From NCBI RefSeq assembly GCF_034424215.1, contig NZ_CP139960.1, positions 1,364,001-1,428,000 of the forward strand: a stretch of DNA of 64,000 bases. Reading direction: 5' to 3'. Both the position numbers and the translations under genes were made by a program. Source of the DNA: Niabella yanshanensis (GTDB taxonomy: Bacteria; Bacteroidota; Bacteroidia; Chitinophagales; Chitinophagaceae). Position 1 is the first letter of the stretch, and each line of letters opens with the position of its first letter. Shown in pieces: positions 53,250 to 61,783 of the stretch. The notes beneath the pieces were generated by a model that ran no database searches, had not been told where the DNA came from, and worked only from the letters and a program-made list of their open reading frames with translations.

Positions 53250-54092
53250 ATGATCAAAGAATATAGCGAAAACTCGACATCGGCGCGTTTTGTCATGCAC
53301 AGTGGCAATAAATTCTTCGGAGGCCATGGCCTAAGTAGGCTCAGTACGTACCCCATCAATACTTTTGTTTACAATAAGGGGGCAGCTCAGCAAGTCGTTA
53401 TAGACGAAATAACCTACACAATGCCCGGAGGCTGTATTCTCCCCCTGGTTTCCAATCAGCATTTCCGATTTAAACATCCCGAAACCTTGACTGCATGGCA
53501 GTTTAATCGTGAATTTTACTGCATCGTTGAACACGATACCGAGGTCGGCTGTGTAGGCTTTCTCTTTTATGGAATCAGGCATCCCATGTTCATCATGCTG
53601 GATAAGGATGAAACGGAGGAAATGTTGCATCTTGAAAAAGTGTTTTCTAGTGAGATGGTGATAAAAGACAATTACCAGGGAGAAATGCTGCGCACGTTGC
53701 TAAAACGAGTTATAATAAAAGCGACCAGGATGGCTAAGGCTCAATGTGAGAGTTATTCGGAATTTCCGGACGAAAGAATGGATATCATCAGGAAGTTCTC
53801 CTTGCTACTGGAAGGCAATTTTAAAGAACAGCATGAGGTTAAGTTTTACGCTGCTGCTCTTAACAAGTCACCAAAAACGCTGAGCAATGTCTTTGCGCTA
53901 TTAAAACAACGGCCGCCGTCGGTCCTGATTCGAAACCGAATTATACTGGAAGCCAAACGGTACCTGTATTACACGGAAAAGTCTGCGAAAGAAATTGCAT
54001 TTGAGCTAGGGTTTGAAAGTCATGCGCATTTTAGTAAGTTTTTCAAAGCTTACTCGGGGACAAATATTTCAGAATTCAAGAATCAGCGATAA
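53250..54092 (+). CDS. AraC-family transcriptional regulator
   Basis: A 280-residue AraC protein. The N-terminal half is not the common arabinose-type cupin but keeps strands such as TYTMPGGCILPLVSNQHF. The C-terminal helix-turn-helix pair is intact: IRNRIILEAKRYLYYTEKS, AKEIAFELGFESHAHFSKFF and AYSGTNISEFKNQR. I chose the ATG at 53250, since the one at 53184 would overlap the dehydrogenase remnant and add unconserved residues; either is possible. Next on the same strand is a DoxX gene, a common pairing, which is a likely target. Confidence 0.85.
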   Translation: MIKEYSENSTSARFVMHSGNKFFGGHGLSRLSTYPINTFVYNKGAAQQVVIDEITYTMPGGCILPLVSNQHFRFKHPETLTAWQFNREFYCIVEHDTEVGCVGFLFYGIRHPMFIMLDKDETEEMLHLEKVFSSEMVIKDNYQGEMLRTLLKRVIIKATRMAKAQCESYSEFPDERMDIIRKFSLLLEGNFKEQHEVKFYAAALNKSPKTLSNVFALLKQRPPSVLIRNRIILEAKRYLYYTEKSAKEIAFELGFESHAHFSKFFKAYSGTNISEFKNQR

Positions 54093-54188
54093 TGTTTGTT
54101 AACGAACAAAACGGGGGCATGAAATAATTTCTTGTAGTTGAGTGAGTAATAAACAATTACCTAAGCGCTGGAAAATTAAAAAAATAAG

Positions 54189-54707
54189 ATGAAAAACGTA
54201 ATCAAAATATTCAGCCCCAACCAAAAAGCTTATGATAGCTGGGCGCCTGCCATCCTGCGAATTGTCGTTGGATTCGGCTTTTTTGCGCATGGAATCGCGA
54301 AGATGATTAAGGGCCCCGAAGGCTTTGCAAAACTATTGAGCCAGATAAAAGTCCCTGCACCGGAAGTTTTGGCCTGGATGGCGATTACAGTCGAAGTTCT
54401 TGGGGGATTGGCGCTCATTCTTGGAATTCTCGTAAGCATAGTATCGATACCATTAATTATAACCATGCTTACTGCGTTATTTACGATCCATTACAAATTC
54501 GGATACAGCTCCGTAAAAACCATCAGCCTGGATGAAAATGGGCCAAAGTTTGGCCCTCCCGGATACGAGATTAATTTGCTTTATATCGCCACACTGTTGA
54601 TCTTGATAGAATTTGGGGCAGGTAAGTTGTCGGTTGACTCTTTGACAGTCAAACGTAACGGGGCCAGAGAAGAACCGCTCCAGCCGGATATTCAGGATTG
54701 CAATTAA
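54189..54707 (+). CDS. DoxX-family membrane protein
   Basis: A 172-residue protein with four membrane segments (about residues 18-38, 62-84, 90-105 and 125-145). ILRIVVGFGFFAHGIAKM and VEVLGGLALILGILVSI are the conserved motifs of DoxX/SURF4-like proteins. Homologues are linked to thiosulfate or quinone chemistry and oxidative stress. It follows the AraC gene by about 95 bases. The family is clear; the role here is not. Confidence 0.88.
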   Translation: MKNVIKIFSPNQKAYDSWAPAILRIVVGFGFFAHGIAKMIKGPEGFAKLLSQIKVPAPEVLAWMAITVEVLGGLALILGILVSIVSIPLIITMLTALFTIHYKFGYSSVKTISLDENGPKFGPPGYEINLLYIATLLILIEFGAGKLSVDSLTVKRNGAREEPLQPDIQDCN

Positions 54708-54797
54708 TGGTAATCAAAAAATGTCAATACAGGCTATATCAACTTTTCCAAGCAATAATATTCCGATTGATCTTGCGAATGGCCCAGTTGAAGCTAC

Positions 54798-55233
54798 TTA
54801 CACTGTAGCGGACAGGAAAATTATTTGAGGCAGGCCAATAAGTTCCGCTTCATTTACCTGTTCACCCATCAGGTCAAACCACTTTGTTTGCGGATTAAGT
54901 AGTAACAGTTCAGGCCCTTCAGCTTCTTCGAAATGCCTGAACTTCCCGCGTTTCAGAATCCGAAGATTTTTATCCTGTACACTTTTGCGAAGGAAAAAGT
55001 CGCCATCTGAAATATCAGTTTTGACACCGCTGCGCTTTTGCAGGTCGCTTTCGAAGCTCATGAGTTTTTACCCATCGTTTGTCAGGCTCTCCCACTATCT
55101 CTTTCAACAGAAGCTTTACTCCTGCGAGTAGTACAAGCTTAAAATCTGCAAGATCAGAGAGTACTATTAACCGATTAGCTGAATTTGATTGGTTTTGTAC
55201 GCCGGTAGGGAAAATTGAATGATCATCTTTCAT
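54798..55233 (-). pseudogene. Remnants of a helix-turn-helix (excisionase-like) gene and an attached frame
   Basis: On the minus strand 55233-55015 reads DLADFKLVLLAGVKLLLKEI and GEPDKRWVKTHELRK, which resembles the N-terminal part of the short HTH_17-type proteins common on Bacteroidota mobile elements, but the DNA-binding helices that should follow are absent. In the overlapping frame 55061-54798 an 87-residue open frame (SFESDLQKRSGVKTDISDGD and LILLLNPQTKWFDLMGEQ-like text) continues without a recognised family. They may be two genes fused by a deletion. Confidence in the HTH reading is moderate. Confidence 0.5.
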
Positions 55234-55350
55234 GTTATTTTATAAGTTCAAAATTGAAAGACGATGAGGCTTGTAAATCACAACCTATACGAGTGGGGTA
55301 TGATGGAAACGAAAGAAGCCAGCCTCCTGGCCACTAGTTTTGAACCGGTG

Positions 55351-55378
55351 AAAGCCCGGCATGAAGGCCGGGCTTTTT
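55351..55378 (+). terminator. Terminator-like hairpin
   Basis: AAAGCCCGGC (55351-55360) pairs exactly with GCCGGGCTTT (55367-55376) around a six-base loop and is followed by TT on the plus strand. It lies just past the end of the minus-strand NmrA-like remnant and may serve either strand. Confidence 0.7.
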
Positions 55379-55387
55379 AAGATGTAT

Positions 55388-56039
55388 TTATACGCTGATA
55401 CTATTCCCGTTCGCGATAAAGGGTGCCTGTTGCCTATATTGCCCGTTCTGCAACAGGGCAATGGCAAACGGGCCAACCGGCCGGCGCTGATCTGTTCGCC
55501 CGGATAGTCTGCAAGGCTTACTGCAAGCAGACCTTCTTCATTGCTTTGTGCAATCATAGGTAACCGCATCATCGTCCAGTCTACGCTACTGTTACTTAAT
55601 ACCTCGTACTCCACTTGTTTATCAGCCGTGGTCTGCGGATAACAGGTTTTCATCCACTCTGTAGCTGCTTGTACACGGTCGCTTTTATAGTCGGCAGGCG
55701 TGTCAACATTTAAACCTGTGGTTACGATGTACCGGCCAATATTATATTGCTGTATGGCAGCCAGTACATTGCCGGTAGCCTGGCTGAAGATAGGTGGTTC
55801 GCCCGCGGGCTGGCCCAGCATACTGATTACGGCATCGCAACCTTGTAACAACCGCAATATAGCATCGCCATTTCTGGCATCGCCCTGCACGACGGTTGCC
55901 AGCGGGCTCTTGATATCAAACGTTGGGGATTGCGTAACAGGATGCGAAAAGGAATTTCCTGCCTGATGAGTTCCCGGGTCAGGTACTGGCCTGATTTGCC
56001 GGTTCCGCCGATTACGGCGATCTTAGAAATAGATATCAT
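55388..56039 (-). pseudogene. NAD(P)-binding (NmrA-like/atypical SDR) gene broken by two frameshifts
   Basis: The start MISISKIAVIGGTGKSGQYL, with the GGTGxxG nucleotide-binding motif, is in one frame. The body (QGDARNGDAILRLLQGCDAV, VISMLGQPAGEPP, YIVTTGLNVDTP) continues in a second frame from about 55920. The end returns to a third reading, FAIALLQNGQYRQQAPFIAN, with a stop at 55388. One-base deletions near 55930 and 55480 explain this. The intact protein would be about 215 residues. Confidence 0.85.
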
Positions 56040-56113
56040 GAGTTTTGTTTTATAAATAGGAATAATAATCTCCGGGACACCTGCGGGTATGGCCGTGTCT
56101 TATACAAAAGCTG

Positions 56114-56515
56114 TTAATAGCTTTTGTTTCGGGTAGCCATATATTTATAAAACAATTTGAATGCTGTAAAGCTAGTAAAAAATCCCGGATGCTGGCTGTA
56201 AAACAACAGGGTTAATAGACAAAACCGCTCAAGCCGGTCGCGGGTATATAGGGATACTTGTTGCAATTCCTCCTTTTCCTTGTTCTTACCCCGCCTGCAG
56301 CCTGCTCTCAACTCCTGACATGCCTTCGATAATTTTTCTTCATCTACTTCAGCATAAATTTTGGTCGTGCTATATTTTTATGTCCGGGCAATGCTTTGAC
56401 AGTTTCCATAGGAACCTGGTTCTTTAAGGTAACAGTTGTAGCAAATGTATGACGCGCAAAATGAAATGTAAGTTCTTTAAGAATGCCGCAAATCTCTTGA
56501 ATAATCTTTAAAGAG
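56114..56515 (-). pseudogene. Tyrosine recombinase C-terminal remnant
   Basis: On the minus strand ICGILKELTFHFARHTFATT is the HxxR box of a phage-type integrase, PMETVKALPGHKNIA the following GHK motif, and, after a one-base shift, TTKIYAEVDEEKLSKACQEL carries the catalytic tyrosine. The N-terminal arm-binding and core parts are missing and the tail runs to a stop at 56114. The remnant is 325 bases from the intact tRNA-Pro, where an integrase would be expected. It is clearly nonfunctional. Confidence 0.85.
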
Positions 56516-56770
56516 GGTCACTATTTTTTTCAAAAGTCGATGCTAAATATTGTTTCCGTTTACATACAAAATGATTTAATTCCTGATGATTAAAATCGCT
56601 CTCCGAAACACAATTATTGATTAAAACATCAGTTCAAATAGCGTCAAACTAATTAAAAAAACAGAATATTCTCAAATGGTAATCAAATAATTGGACCATC
56701 TTCTCATTATGAAGCAGACGGATATTTTTTTCAATTCTCCCGATCCGATATTTTTTCATTTTTTTGGCCT
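56516..56770. other. AT-rich spacer between integrase remnant and tRNA flank
   Basis: About 255 bases, strongly AT-rich, without a supported gene; possibly the eroded start of the integrase gene. Confidence 0.4.
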
Positions 56771-56862
56771 GGCCCGGCCGCAACCGGCAAAACCGGCCAC
56801 AAAAAAAGCCCACAAAAATGTGAGCTTTATTATTTTTAGTCGGGAAGACAGGATTCGAACCT
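56771..56862. repeat. Second copy of the direct repeat at tRNA-Pro
   Basis: 56771-56796 is identical to 44190-44215 and 56841-56862 matches 44244-44265 with one mismatch. This copy includes the complete tRNA terminator that the left copy lacks. Confidence 0.65.
56801..56828 (-). terminator. Intrinsic terminator of tRNA-Pro
   Basis: On the minus strand AAAGCTCACA pairs with TGTGGGCTTT (one G-U pair) and is followed by a run of seven T, directly after the tRNA. Confidence 0.85.
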
Positions 56863-56913
56863 GCGACCCCCTGGTCCCAAACCAGGTGCGCTACCGGCCT
56901 GCGCTACTTCCCG
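56840..56913 (-). tRNA. tRNA-Pro(UGG)
   Basis: The minus strand folds as a complete tRNA: acceptor CGGGAAG with CTTCCCG, T-arm with GGTTCGAATCC, and anticodon arm CCTGG-TTTGGGA-CCAGG giving anticodon UGG (proline). The 3' CCA is not encoded. A terminator follows. The 3' half is duplicated at 44244-44265. Confidence 0.95.
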
Positions 56914-57002
56914 GATCCGCTACGCTTTATGCGAATGGGTTGCAAATGTAAAGGAAATATTTTTAATAATCAAAGAGAACGGTAAAAATTATTGAATAAT
57001 TC

Positions 57003-58046
57003 TTACCGGGCAGAAAAAACCGGCTCCTTCTCTAAAAGACGCTGCAATAGAATGCTTTGATTGGTGGCTCTGACAAGATTATGCCCGGGATAACGGGCTC
57101 CATAGTATACATCATTATTGATATAGTCGGTAATGAAACGTAATGCCTGCATGTAGATCATAAATTTACCGGCATAAAAGAAATATTGTTTTTCTGTATC
57201 AGTAAGCTCAGTCTCCATAAAAGTTTTGTAACCATTTACTATAGCGAAGTAAAATTCTTCCCTGATCTCTATTTTACTATAGTCTTTTTCCTCTTCACTA
57301 ACCGGACATAAATAGGTGCGCATCATATCCCCTACATCACTTATAAAATAACCAGGCATTACTGTATCCAGGTCAATCACACAAAGCCCTTTATTTTCTT
57401 CATCAAATAACACATTACTGATCTTGGTATCATGATGGGTTACCCGTAATCTAAATGCATTATCATGAAGTATATGATTGTACTCATCAACAATATGAGC
57501 CTGCTCTTTTAACTGTTGAACCAGACCGGCCACTTCTGCTATCCGCGCCGCATTGCCTTTCACCAGTGCCTCTAAAAACTGATTGTACCGTAAAGCCAGA
57601 TCATGAAAAGCAGGGAGGGTAATATTAATTGAATGAATATCCATTCCCGATAGCACACGGGTAAATTGACCAAATTGAGCTGCAGCTTCAAAAGCCTGCT
57701 GAGGTGTCTGTACTACATCTATGGTATGACTACCGCTTACGAAAGGAAACATCCTGTAATAGCCATCTTCGACACAAACAATACTGTCACCGGCCAAGGT
57801 TTTGCAGGGTGTAGTAAAAAAATAAGAGGTATTAATTTTTGCCAGATAAGCTCCTATTTTCTCAATATTTTCTGCTATAAGCAAAGGGTTACTAAAAACA
57901 GCTTTATTGATTCGCTGAAGAATATACCTGTCACCCTCCTTTTTTACAAGGCAGGTGTCATTAATAAGGCCGTTCCCAAAGCGTTCGATGGTATAGCTAT
58001 CTCTATTAAAACCATAGCTGGCAAGCACACTATGCATGATATCCAT
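57003..58046 (-). CDS. Phosphotransferase (N-acetylhexosamine 1-kinase/NahK-like)
   Basis: A 347-residue aminoglycoside-phosphotransferase-fold kinase. GNGLINDTCLVKKEGDRYIL is the nucleotide-binding loop, VTHHDTKISNVLFDEENKG is the Brenner-type catalytic motif (D and N) and CVIDLDTVMPGYFISDVGDM carries the metal-binding aspartate. The pattern closely follows NahK, which phosphorylates N-acetylhexosamines at C1. A sugar kinase role fits the neighbours: a LacI regulator, a sodium/solute symporter and an FAD oxidoreductase. A LacI-type operator lies 55 bases upstream. Confidence 0.85.
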   Translation of the reverse strand: MDIMHSVLASYGFNRDSYTIERFGNGLINDTCLVKKEGDRYILQRINKAVFSNPLLIAENIEKIGAYLAKINTSYFFTTPCKTLAGDSIVCVEDGYYRMFPFVSGSHTIDVVQTPQQAFEAAAQFGQFTRVLSGMDIHSINITLPAFHDLALRYNQFLEALVKGNAARIAEVAGLVQQLKEQAHIVDEYNHILHDNAFRLRVTHHDTKISNVLFDEENKGLCVIDLDTVMPGYFISDVGDMMRTYLCPVSEEEKDYSKIEIREEFYFAIVNGYKTFMETELTDTEKQYFFYAGKFMIYMQALRFITDYINNDVYYGARYPGHNLVRATNQSILLQRLLEKEPVFSAR

Positions 58047-58100
58047 ATCTCCGGTTACATTTCAGATAAAGGTATACTATACAGAGATAGTAAAATTGCG

Positions 58101-58110
58101 CAAACGATTG
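58101..58110. promoter_or_regulatory. LacI-type operator
   Basis: CAAACGATTG is a near-perfect palindrome with central CG, the usual core of LacI/GalR-family operators. It lies between the LacI gene and the kinase, upstream of the kinase start, so it is probably where the adjacent regulator binds. Confidence 0.6.
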
Positions 58111-58123
58111 TATAAGTTTAACA

Positions 58124-59140
58124 TCAGCTATATACCAGCGAAACCGGCACTTCAACCTGCTCAAATGATGCCTGGGAAGCGCCCTCCAATTGCTTTTTAT
58201 TGAGAATATCGATTAGCATGTTCATAGCAGTTTGCCCCTGTTGATACGGGAACTGATCCAACGATACAACCGGTGGATAAGCGGCATGTTTATTGGCAGA
58301 TATGTTCGCATAACTGGCGAAAAGGATATCCTCGTTAACAACTACGCCTTTCTGCAAAGCAAACTTAACCGCATCAAGGTGTACATAGTCGTTAAAACTA
58401 ATGATAGCATCTGGTGGTCTTTTTAAGTTCAGCAGCTTATTCACAGCAAGTTGGGTGCCTGCCTCCGACAAATCTGTTTTCTCTACCATCTGCATATCAA
58501 TCTTAAGCTTCTTTTTAGACACCCCATCCATATACCCTTTTAAACGTTCCCGGCTGGCAGCAATTTCATCGGGGCCGTTAATAAAAGCAATACGCTTTCT
58601 CCCCTGCCTGAACAGCCATTCAATCATTTGTTCCGTACCCTTGTATACACTGCAAAATACTTTGCTGGCCCTTTCAAAAGGCGGTACCCGGTCGAAATAT
58701 ACTACGGGTATATTATACTTATCCAATGCCTCCAGGTGATTGTATTTATTGGTTTCTTTTGAAAGTGAGATCAGCAATCCGTCTATACGCTGCTTTACCA
58801 TTGCTTCTATCACCGTCTGCTCCTTGGTTATGCTGTCGTGACTTTGCCCGAATAATATGGTATATCCGTGCTCCATCGCCACATCTTCAATGCCGCTGAT
58901 ACTTTTGGAAAAAAAGTCCTCAGCAATGAGTGGAAGAATTACCCCAATTACAAAGCTTTTCTTTTGCTTAAAGAAAATGGCTTTAGGATTAGGCTCATAA
59001 TTCAACTCTTTTGCGAGATTCTGAATGGCTTGCTTCGTCTTCAAACCGATTCTCGGATGATCGTTTAAAGCCCGGGAAACCGTTGATACAGAAACATTCA
59101 ATCTTTTTGCTATTTCTTTTATAGTAGGTATATCACTCAT
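58124..59140 (-). CDS. LacI-family transcriptional regulator
   Basis: A 338-residue repressor. The N-terminal DNA-binding helix-turn-helix reads TIKEIAKRLNVSVSTVSRAL with hinge residues NYEPNP, and the rest is a periplasmic-binding-protein-like sugar-binding domain (GVILPLIAEDFFSKSISGIE, VVYFDRVPPFERASKVFCSV, INGPDEIAASRERLKGYMDG). It lies upstream of the kinase on the same strand. It probably controls this sugar-use region in response to a sugar or sugar phosphate. Confidence 0.94.
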   Translation of the reverse strand: MSDIPTIKEIAKRLNVSVSTVSRALNDHPRIGLKTKQAIQNLAKELNYEPNPKAIFFKQKKSFVIGVILPLIAEDFFSKSISGIEDVAMEHGYTILFGQSHDSITKEQTVIEAMVKQRIDGLLISLSKETNKYNHLEALDKYNIPVVYFDRVPPFERASKVFCSVYKGTEQMIEWLFRQGRKRIAFINGPDEIAASRERLKGYMDGVSKKKLKIDMQMVEKTDLSEAGTQLAVNKLLNLKRPPDAIISFNDYVHLDAVKFALQKGVVVNEDILFASYANISANKHAAYPPVVSLDQFPYQQGQTAMNMLIDILNKKQLEGASQASFEQVEVPVSLVYS

Positions 59141-59263
59141 AAACAGGACGGATGACTAGACACAATAAAGATAGAAAAAAACTAAAGGTTCCAACAATAA
59201 AAAACGATCCCATATCCGTCAGCGTCCACAGCATTAATCTGTCAGAAAAAAACAGGCACTTAT

Positions 59264-59284
59264 CCATTCCATTCTTTGGAATGG
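59264..59284. repeat. 21-base inverted repeat between LacI and nei genes
   Basis: CCATTCCA pairs exactly with TGGAATGG around a TTCTT loop, 32 bases before the Fpg/Nei ATG. No T-run follows, so it is more likely an operator or leader hairpin than a terminator. Confidence 0.6.
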
Positions 59285-59315
59285 CATTCTTTTGGTAATT
59301 ACTTCCTAAAAAGCA

Positions 59316-60047
59316 ATGCCCGAAGGTCCATCTATCATCATTCTTAAAGAGCTGGTTACTCCGTTTGCCGGACAAAAAGTTATAGCCGTATCCGGCAATA
59401 GTACTCTACCCATTGACCGGGCCACAGGAAAAAAGATCATTGACTTTAAAAGCTGGGGAAAGCATTTCCTTATTTGTTTTAAAGATTTTAGTATTCGTAT
59501 TCACTTCCTCCTTTTTGGCTCTTACCGTATTAATGAAGAAAAAGAGGGCACGCCCCGACTGCGGCTAAGCTTTAAAAATGGCTTTATTAATTTTTATGCC
59601 TGCTCGGTAAAAATAATTGAAGAGCCGCTTGATGATACCTATGATTGGAGCGCAGATGTAATGTCAGAAGACTGGGACCCAAAGAGTGCGCGAAAAAAAT
59701 TAAAAAGAGCACCTGCTATGCTTGCCTGTGATGCATTGTTAAACCAGGATATTTTCTCAGGATCAGGAAACATTATCAAAAATGAAGTGCTCTACCGTAC
59801 CAAAATACATCCGCTCAGTAAAATTGGTAGTTTACCACCCCAAAAGTTGAGCGAGTTAATTGATGAGGTGCGGAATTACAGTTTTGATTTCCTGAAATGG
59901 AAGAAAGCGTATGTGTTAAAAAAACACTGGCTTGCGCATACCAAAAAAACATGCACCCGCTGCAAAGGCCCTATGCAAAAGGAGTACCTTGGAACAACCC
60001 GGCGGCGAACCTTTTTTTGTCCCGTATGTCAAAAGCTTTACGACTGA
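59316..60047 (+). CDS. Fpg/Nei-family DNA glycosylase (endonuclease VIII-like)
   Basis: A 243-residue DNA glycosylase/AP lyase. The start MPEGPSIIILKELVTP gives the catalytic proline and glutamate of the family (Pro2, Glu3 after Met removal). DIFSGSGNIIKNEVLYRTKI is the helix-two-turns-helix DNA-binding segment. The C-terminal zinc finger is complete (CTRCKGPMQKEYL and TRRRTFFCPVCQKLYD, four cysteines). It removes oxidised bases; the start PEGPS points to the Nei side of the family. It stands alone, divergent from LacI and convergent with the symporter gene. Confidence 0.93.
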   Translation: MPEGPSIIILKELVTPFAGQKVIAVSGNSTLPIDRATGKKIIDFKSWGKHFLICFKDFSIRIHFLLFGSYRINEEKEGTPRLRLSFKNGFINFYACSVKIIEEPLDDTYDWSADVMSEDWDPKSARKKLKRAPAMLACDALLNQDIFSGSGNIIKNEVLYRTKIHPLSKIGSLPPQKLSELIDEVRNYSFDFLKWKKAYVLKKHWLAHTKKTCTRCKGPMQKEYLGTTRRRTFFCPVCQKLYD

Positions 60048-60103
60048 TACATGAGGTTGGCTATGGGGATCAAAGACAAAACCACCTGTTTTAGGTCCTG
60101 CAA

Positions 60104-61771
60104 TTACGACCGCTTTGACGCCCGCCACGGTATAATAGCACCCAGCATAATGGCAATGGCTATACCAACCACCAGGCCAGTGGCTTTTGAAGTAATAAAA
60201 GCCAATACCAGCATTAGCACCGACATAAACAGCAGGGAAAAACTGATCATCTTTAAACCAAATACATTTTGCTTTTTAATAGCCAGCCTCTCTTCTGCGT
60301 CTATTTGCACCGCGGCTGCTTTTTTTGCCGCTTTGTACGCCAGGTACTCATTATAATCGGCGCTGGTGGCTATTTTTTTCCTGGCCCATAATTCATAAAT
60401 CACTAACATTACCAGTGGCAATAATACACCCAACAGCATCTCGTTGGCCCGAGAAAGCTTATAACCGTTGATCAACGGCAGGAGCATTTTAAATACAAGA
60501 TTGATGGTGAGTGATACAGAAGTTATACAAAGGGTGGCTTTTCCGCTAAGACGTTTAGAGACTAAAGCCCATATAGGTGGCAATAACAGCGGCCCGCCGG
60601 TTATAGCCCCCACACTTAAAGTAAACTCTACGATACCTCCAATATAGGGCACTCCCAAAGCAATCACTATCATGAATAAGCCAAAAAACCAGGAAGAGGC
60701 CCGCGCTACAAACATCAGTTTCCTATCGCTGGCCTGGGGATTGATAGAGCCTTTATAGATATCATTGGTAAATACAGCCGAAACCACATTCAACGCCGTG
60801 TTAGCCGATGCCGATGTAGAAAAGTACATACCCGTTAACATCAGACCTAACAAACCCGCCGGCAATACCTGCTTGCACACCATGATGTAAGCATTCTCGG
60901 CATCAATGCCATTTAAGCCAGGGTTTATAACCTGGTAAGTCATGGGGGGAAGCATCCATAGTATAGGGCTCAGTATATACAAGGCGGCAAAAAGGTAAGC
61001 CACTTTAGAAGCGCTTTTAGGCGCATCCACACTGGTATAACGCTGCACAAAGGTCCAGTTGCCACCTATATAAAAAATATGATAGATGGCAAATGCAAAG
61101 ATGAAGCCCCAGGTATACTCCCCGTTAGTCAAACTGAAAAAATCTTCCGGCGCTTTGGCCAGAAAACGATCTATTCCTCCTACTTCGTTAAACACCAATG
61201 GCAAAATAATCAATACAGCGGCCGTAAGCACCACAAATTGTAAAATATCTGTTACCATCACGGCCCAGAGCCCGCCCACTGCAGTATAAGAGATCATTAA
61301 TATACCCAGTATGATGGTAACCGGTACCAAAGGATAATCGAGCGATGCAGACACCAGTTTCGACACAGAGTATAATACGGAGCCCTTAATAAATACCGAT
61401 ACAATAGTAAAAATGTAGATGTAGATCTTCTGCACTTTACTACCCAATCTTGCTTTGATAAACTCTGCAGCTGTCAGGTTACCTGTAGCCTTCCACCTGG
61501 GAGCCAGGTAAAGGCCGGTAATCAGGGCGCCAATACACATAGTCCACTGGATGGTAACCGCTACCCAACCATGTTGATAAGCAATGGCTCCCCAGGCTAC
61601 AAATGTACCTGCCGAAAAAAAGCTCATAAACAGCGAAAGGCCACCTATAAACCAGGGAACAGATTCCCCCCCGGCAAAAAATGATTTCAGGTTTCTGCCG
61701 GTTTTAGAAAAGCTAATTCCCACCAGCAGTATAAAAACAGAAAATACGATTACGACAATTGTATCAGTCAT
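60104..61771 (-). CDS. Sodium:solute symporter (SSS family)
   Basis: A 555-residue membrane protein with 13-14 membrane segments. The family start SFSKTGRNLKSFFAGGESVP and WFIGGLSLFMSFFSAGTFVA, and the later GGLWAVMVTDILQFVVL and MYFSTSASANTALN, are typical of the SSS group, which takes up sugars, sialic acid or similar compounds with sodium. It lies 12 bases after the FAD oxidoreductase gene, so the two are cotranscribed. The substrate is probably the same as that handled by the nearby NahK-like kinase and LacI regulator. Confidence 0.92.
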   Translation of the reverse strand: MTDTIVVIVFSVFILLVGISFSKTGRNLKSFFAGGESVPWFIGGLSLFMSFFSAGTFVAWGAIAYQHGWVAVTIQWTMCIGALITGLYLAPRWKATGNLTAAEFIKARLGSKVQKIYIYIFTIVSVFIKGSVLYSVSKLVSASLDYPLVPVTIILGILMISYTAVGGLWAVMVTDILQFVVLTAAVLIILPLVFNEVGGIDRFLAKAPEDFFSLTNGEYTWGFIFAFAIYHIFYIGGNWTFVQRYTSVDAPKSASKVAYLFAALYILSPILWMLPPMTYQVINPGLNGIDAENAYIMVCKQVLPAGLLGLMLTGMYFSTSASANTALNVVSAVFTNDIYKGSINPQASDRKLMFVARASSWFFGLFMIVIALGVPYIGGIVEFTLSVGAITGGPLLLPPIWALVSKRLSGKATLCITSVSLTINLVFKMLLPLINGYKLSRANEMLLGVLLPLVMLVIYELWARKKIATSADYNEYLAYKAAKKAAAVQIDAEERLAIKKQNVFGLKMISFSLLFMSVLMLVLAFITSKATGLVVGIAIAIMLGAIIPWRASKRS

Positions 61772-61783
61772 TGTTCAATATAT

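Larger units (their letters stand above)
44244..56862. mobile_element. Candidate decayed genomic island at tRNA-Pro
   Basis: The 12.6-kb segment is bounded by a tRNA-Pro 3'-end copy on the left and the intact tRNA-Pro on the right, with a tyrosine recombinase remnant inside the right end, the expected position for an element integrated into a tRNA 3' end. It contains accessory genes and a high share of broken genes (SDR, NmrA-like, HTH, integrase). No conjugation, replication or phage structural genes remain. Boundaries are inferred. Confidence 0.5.
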
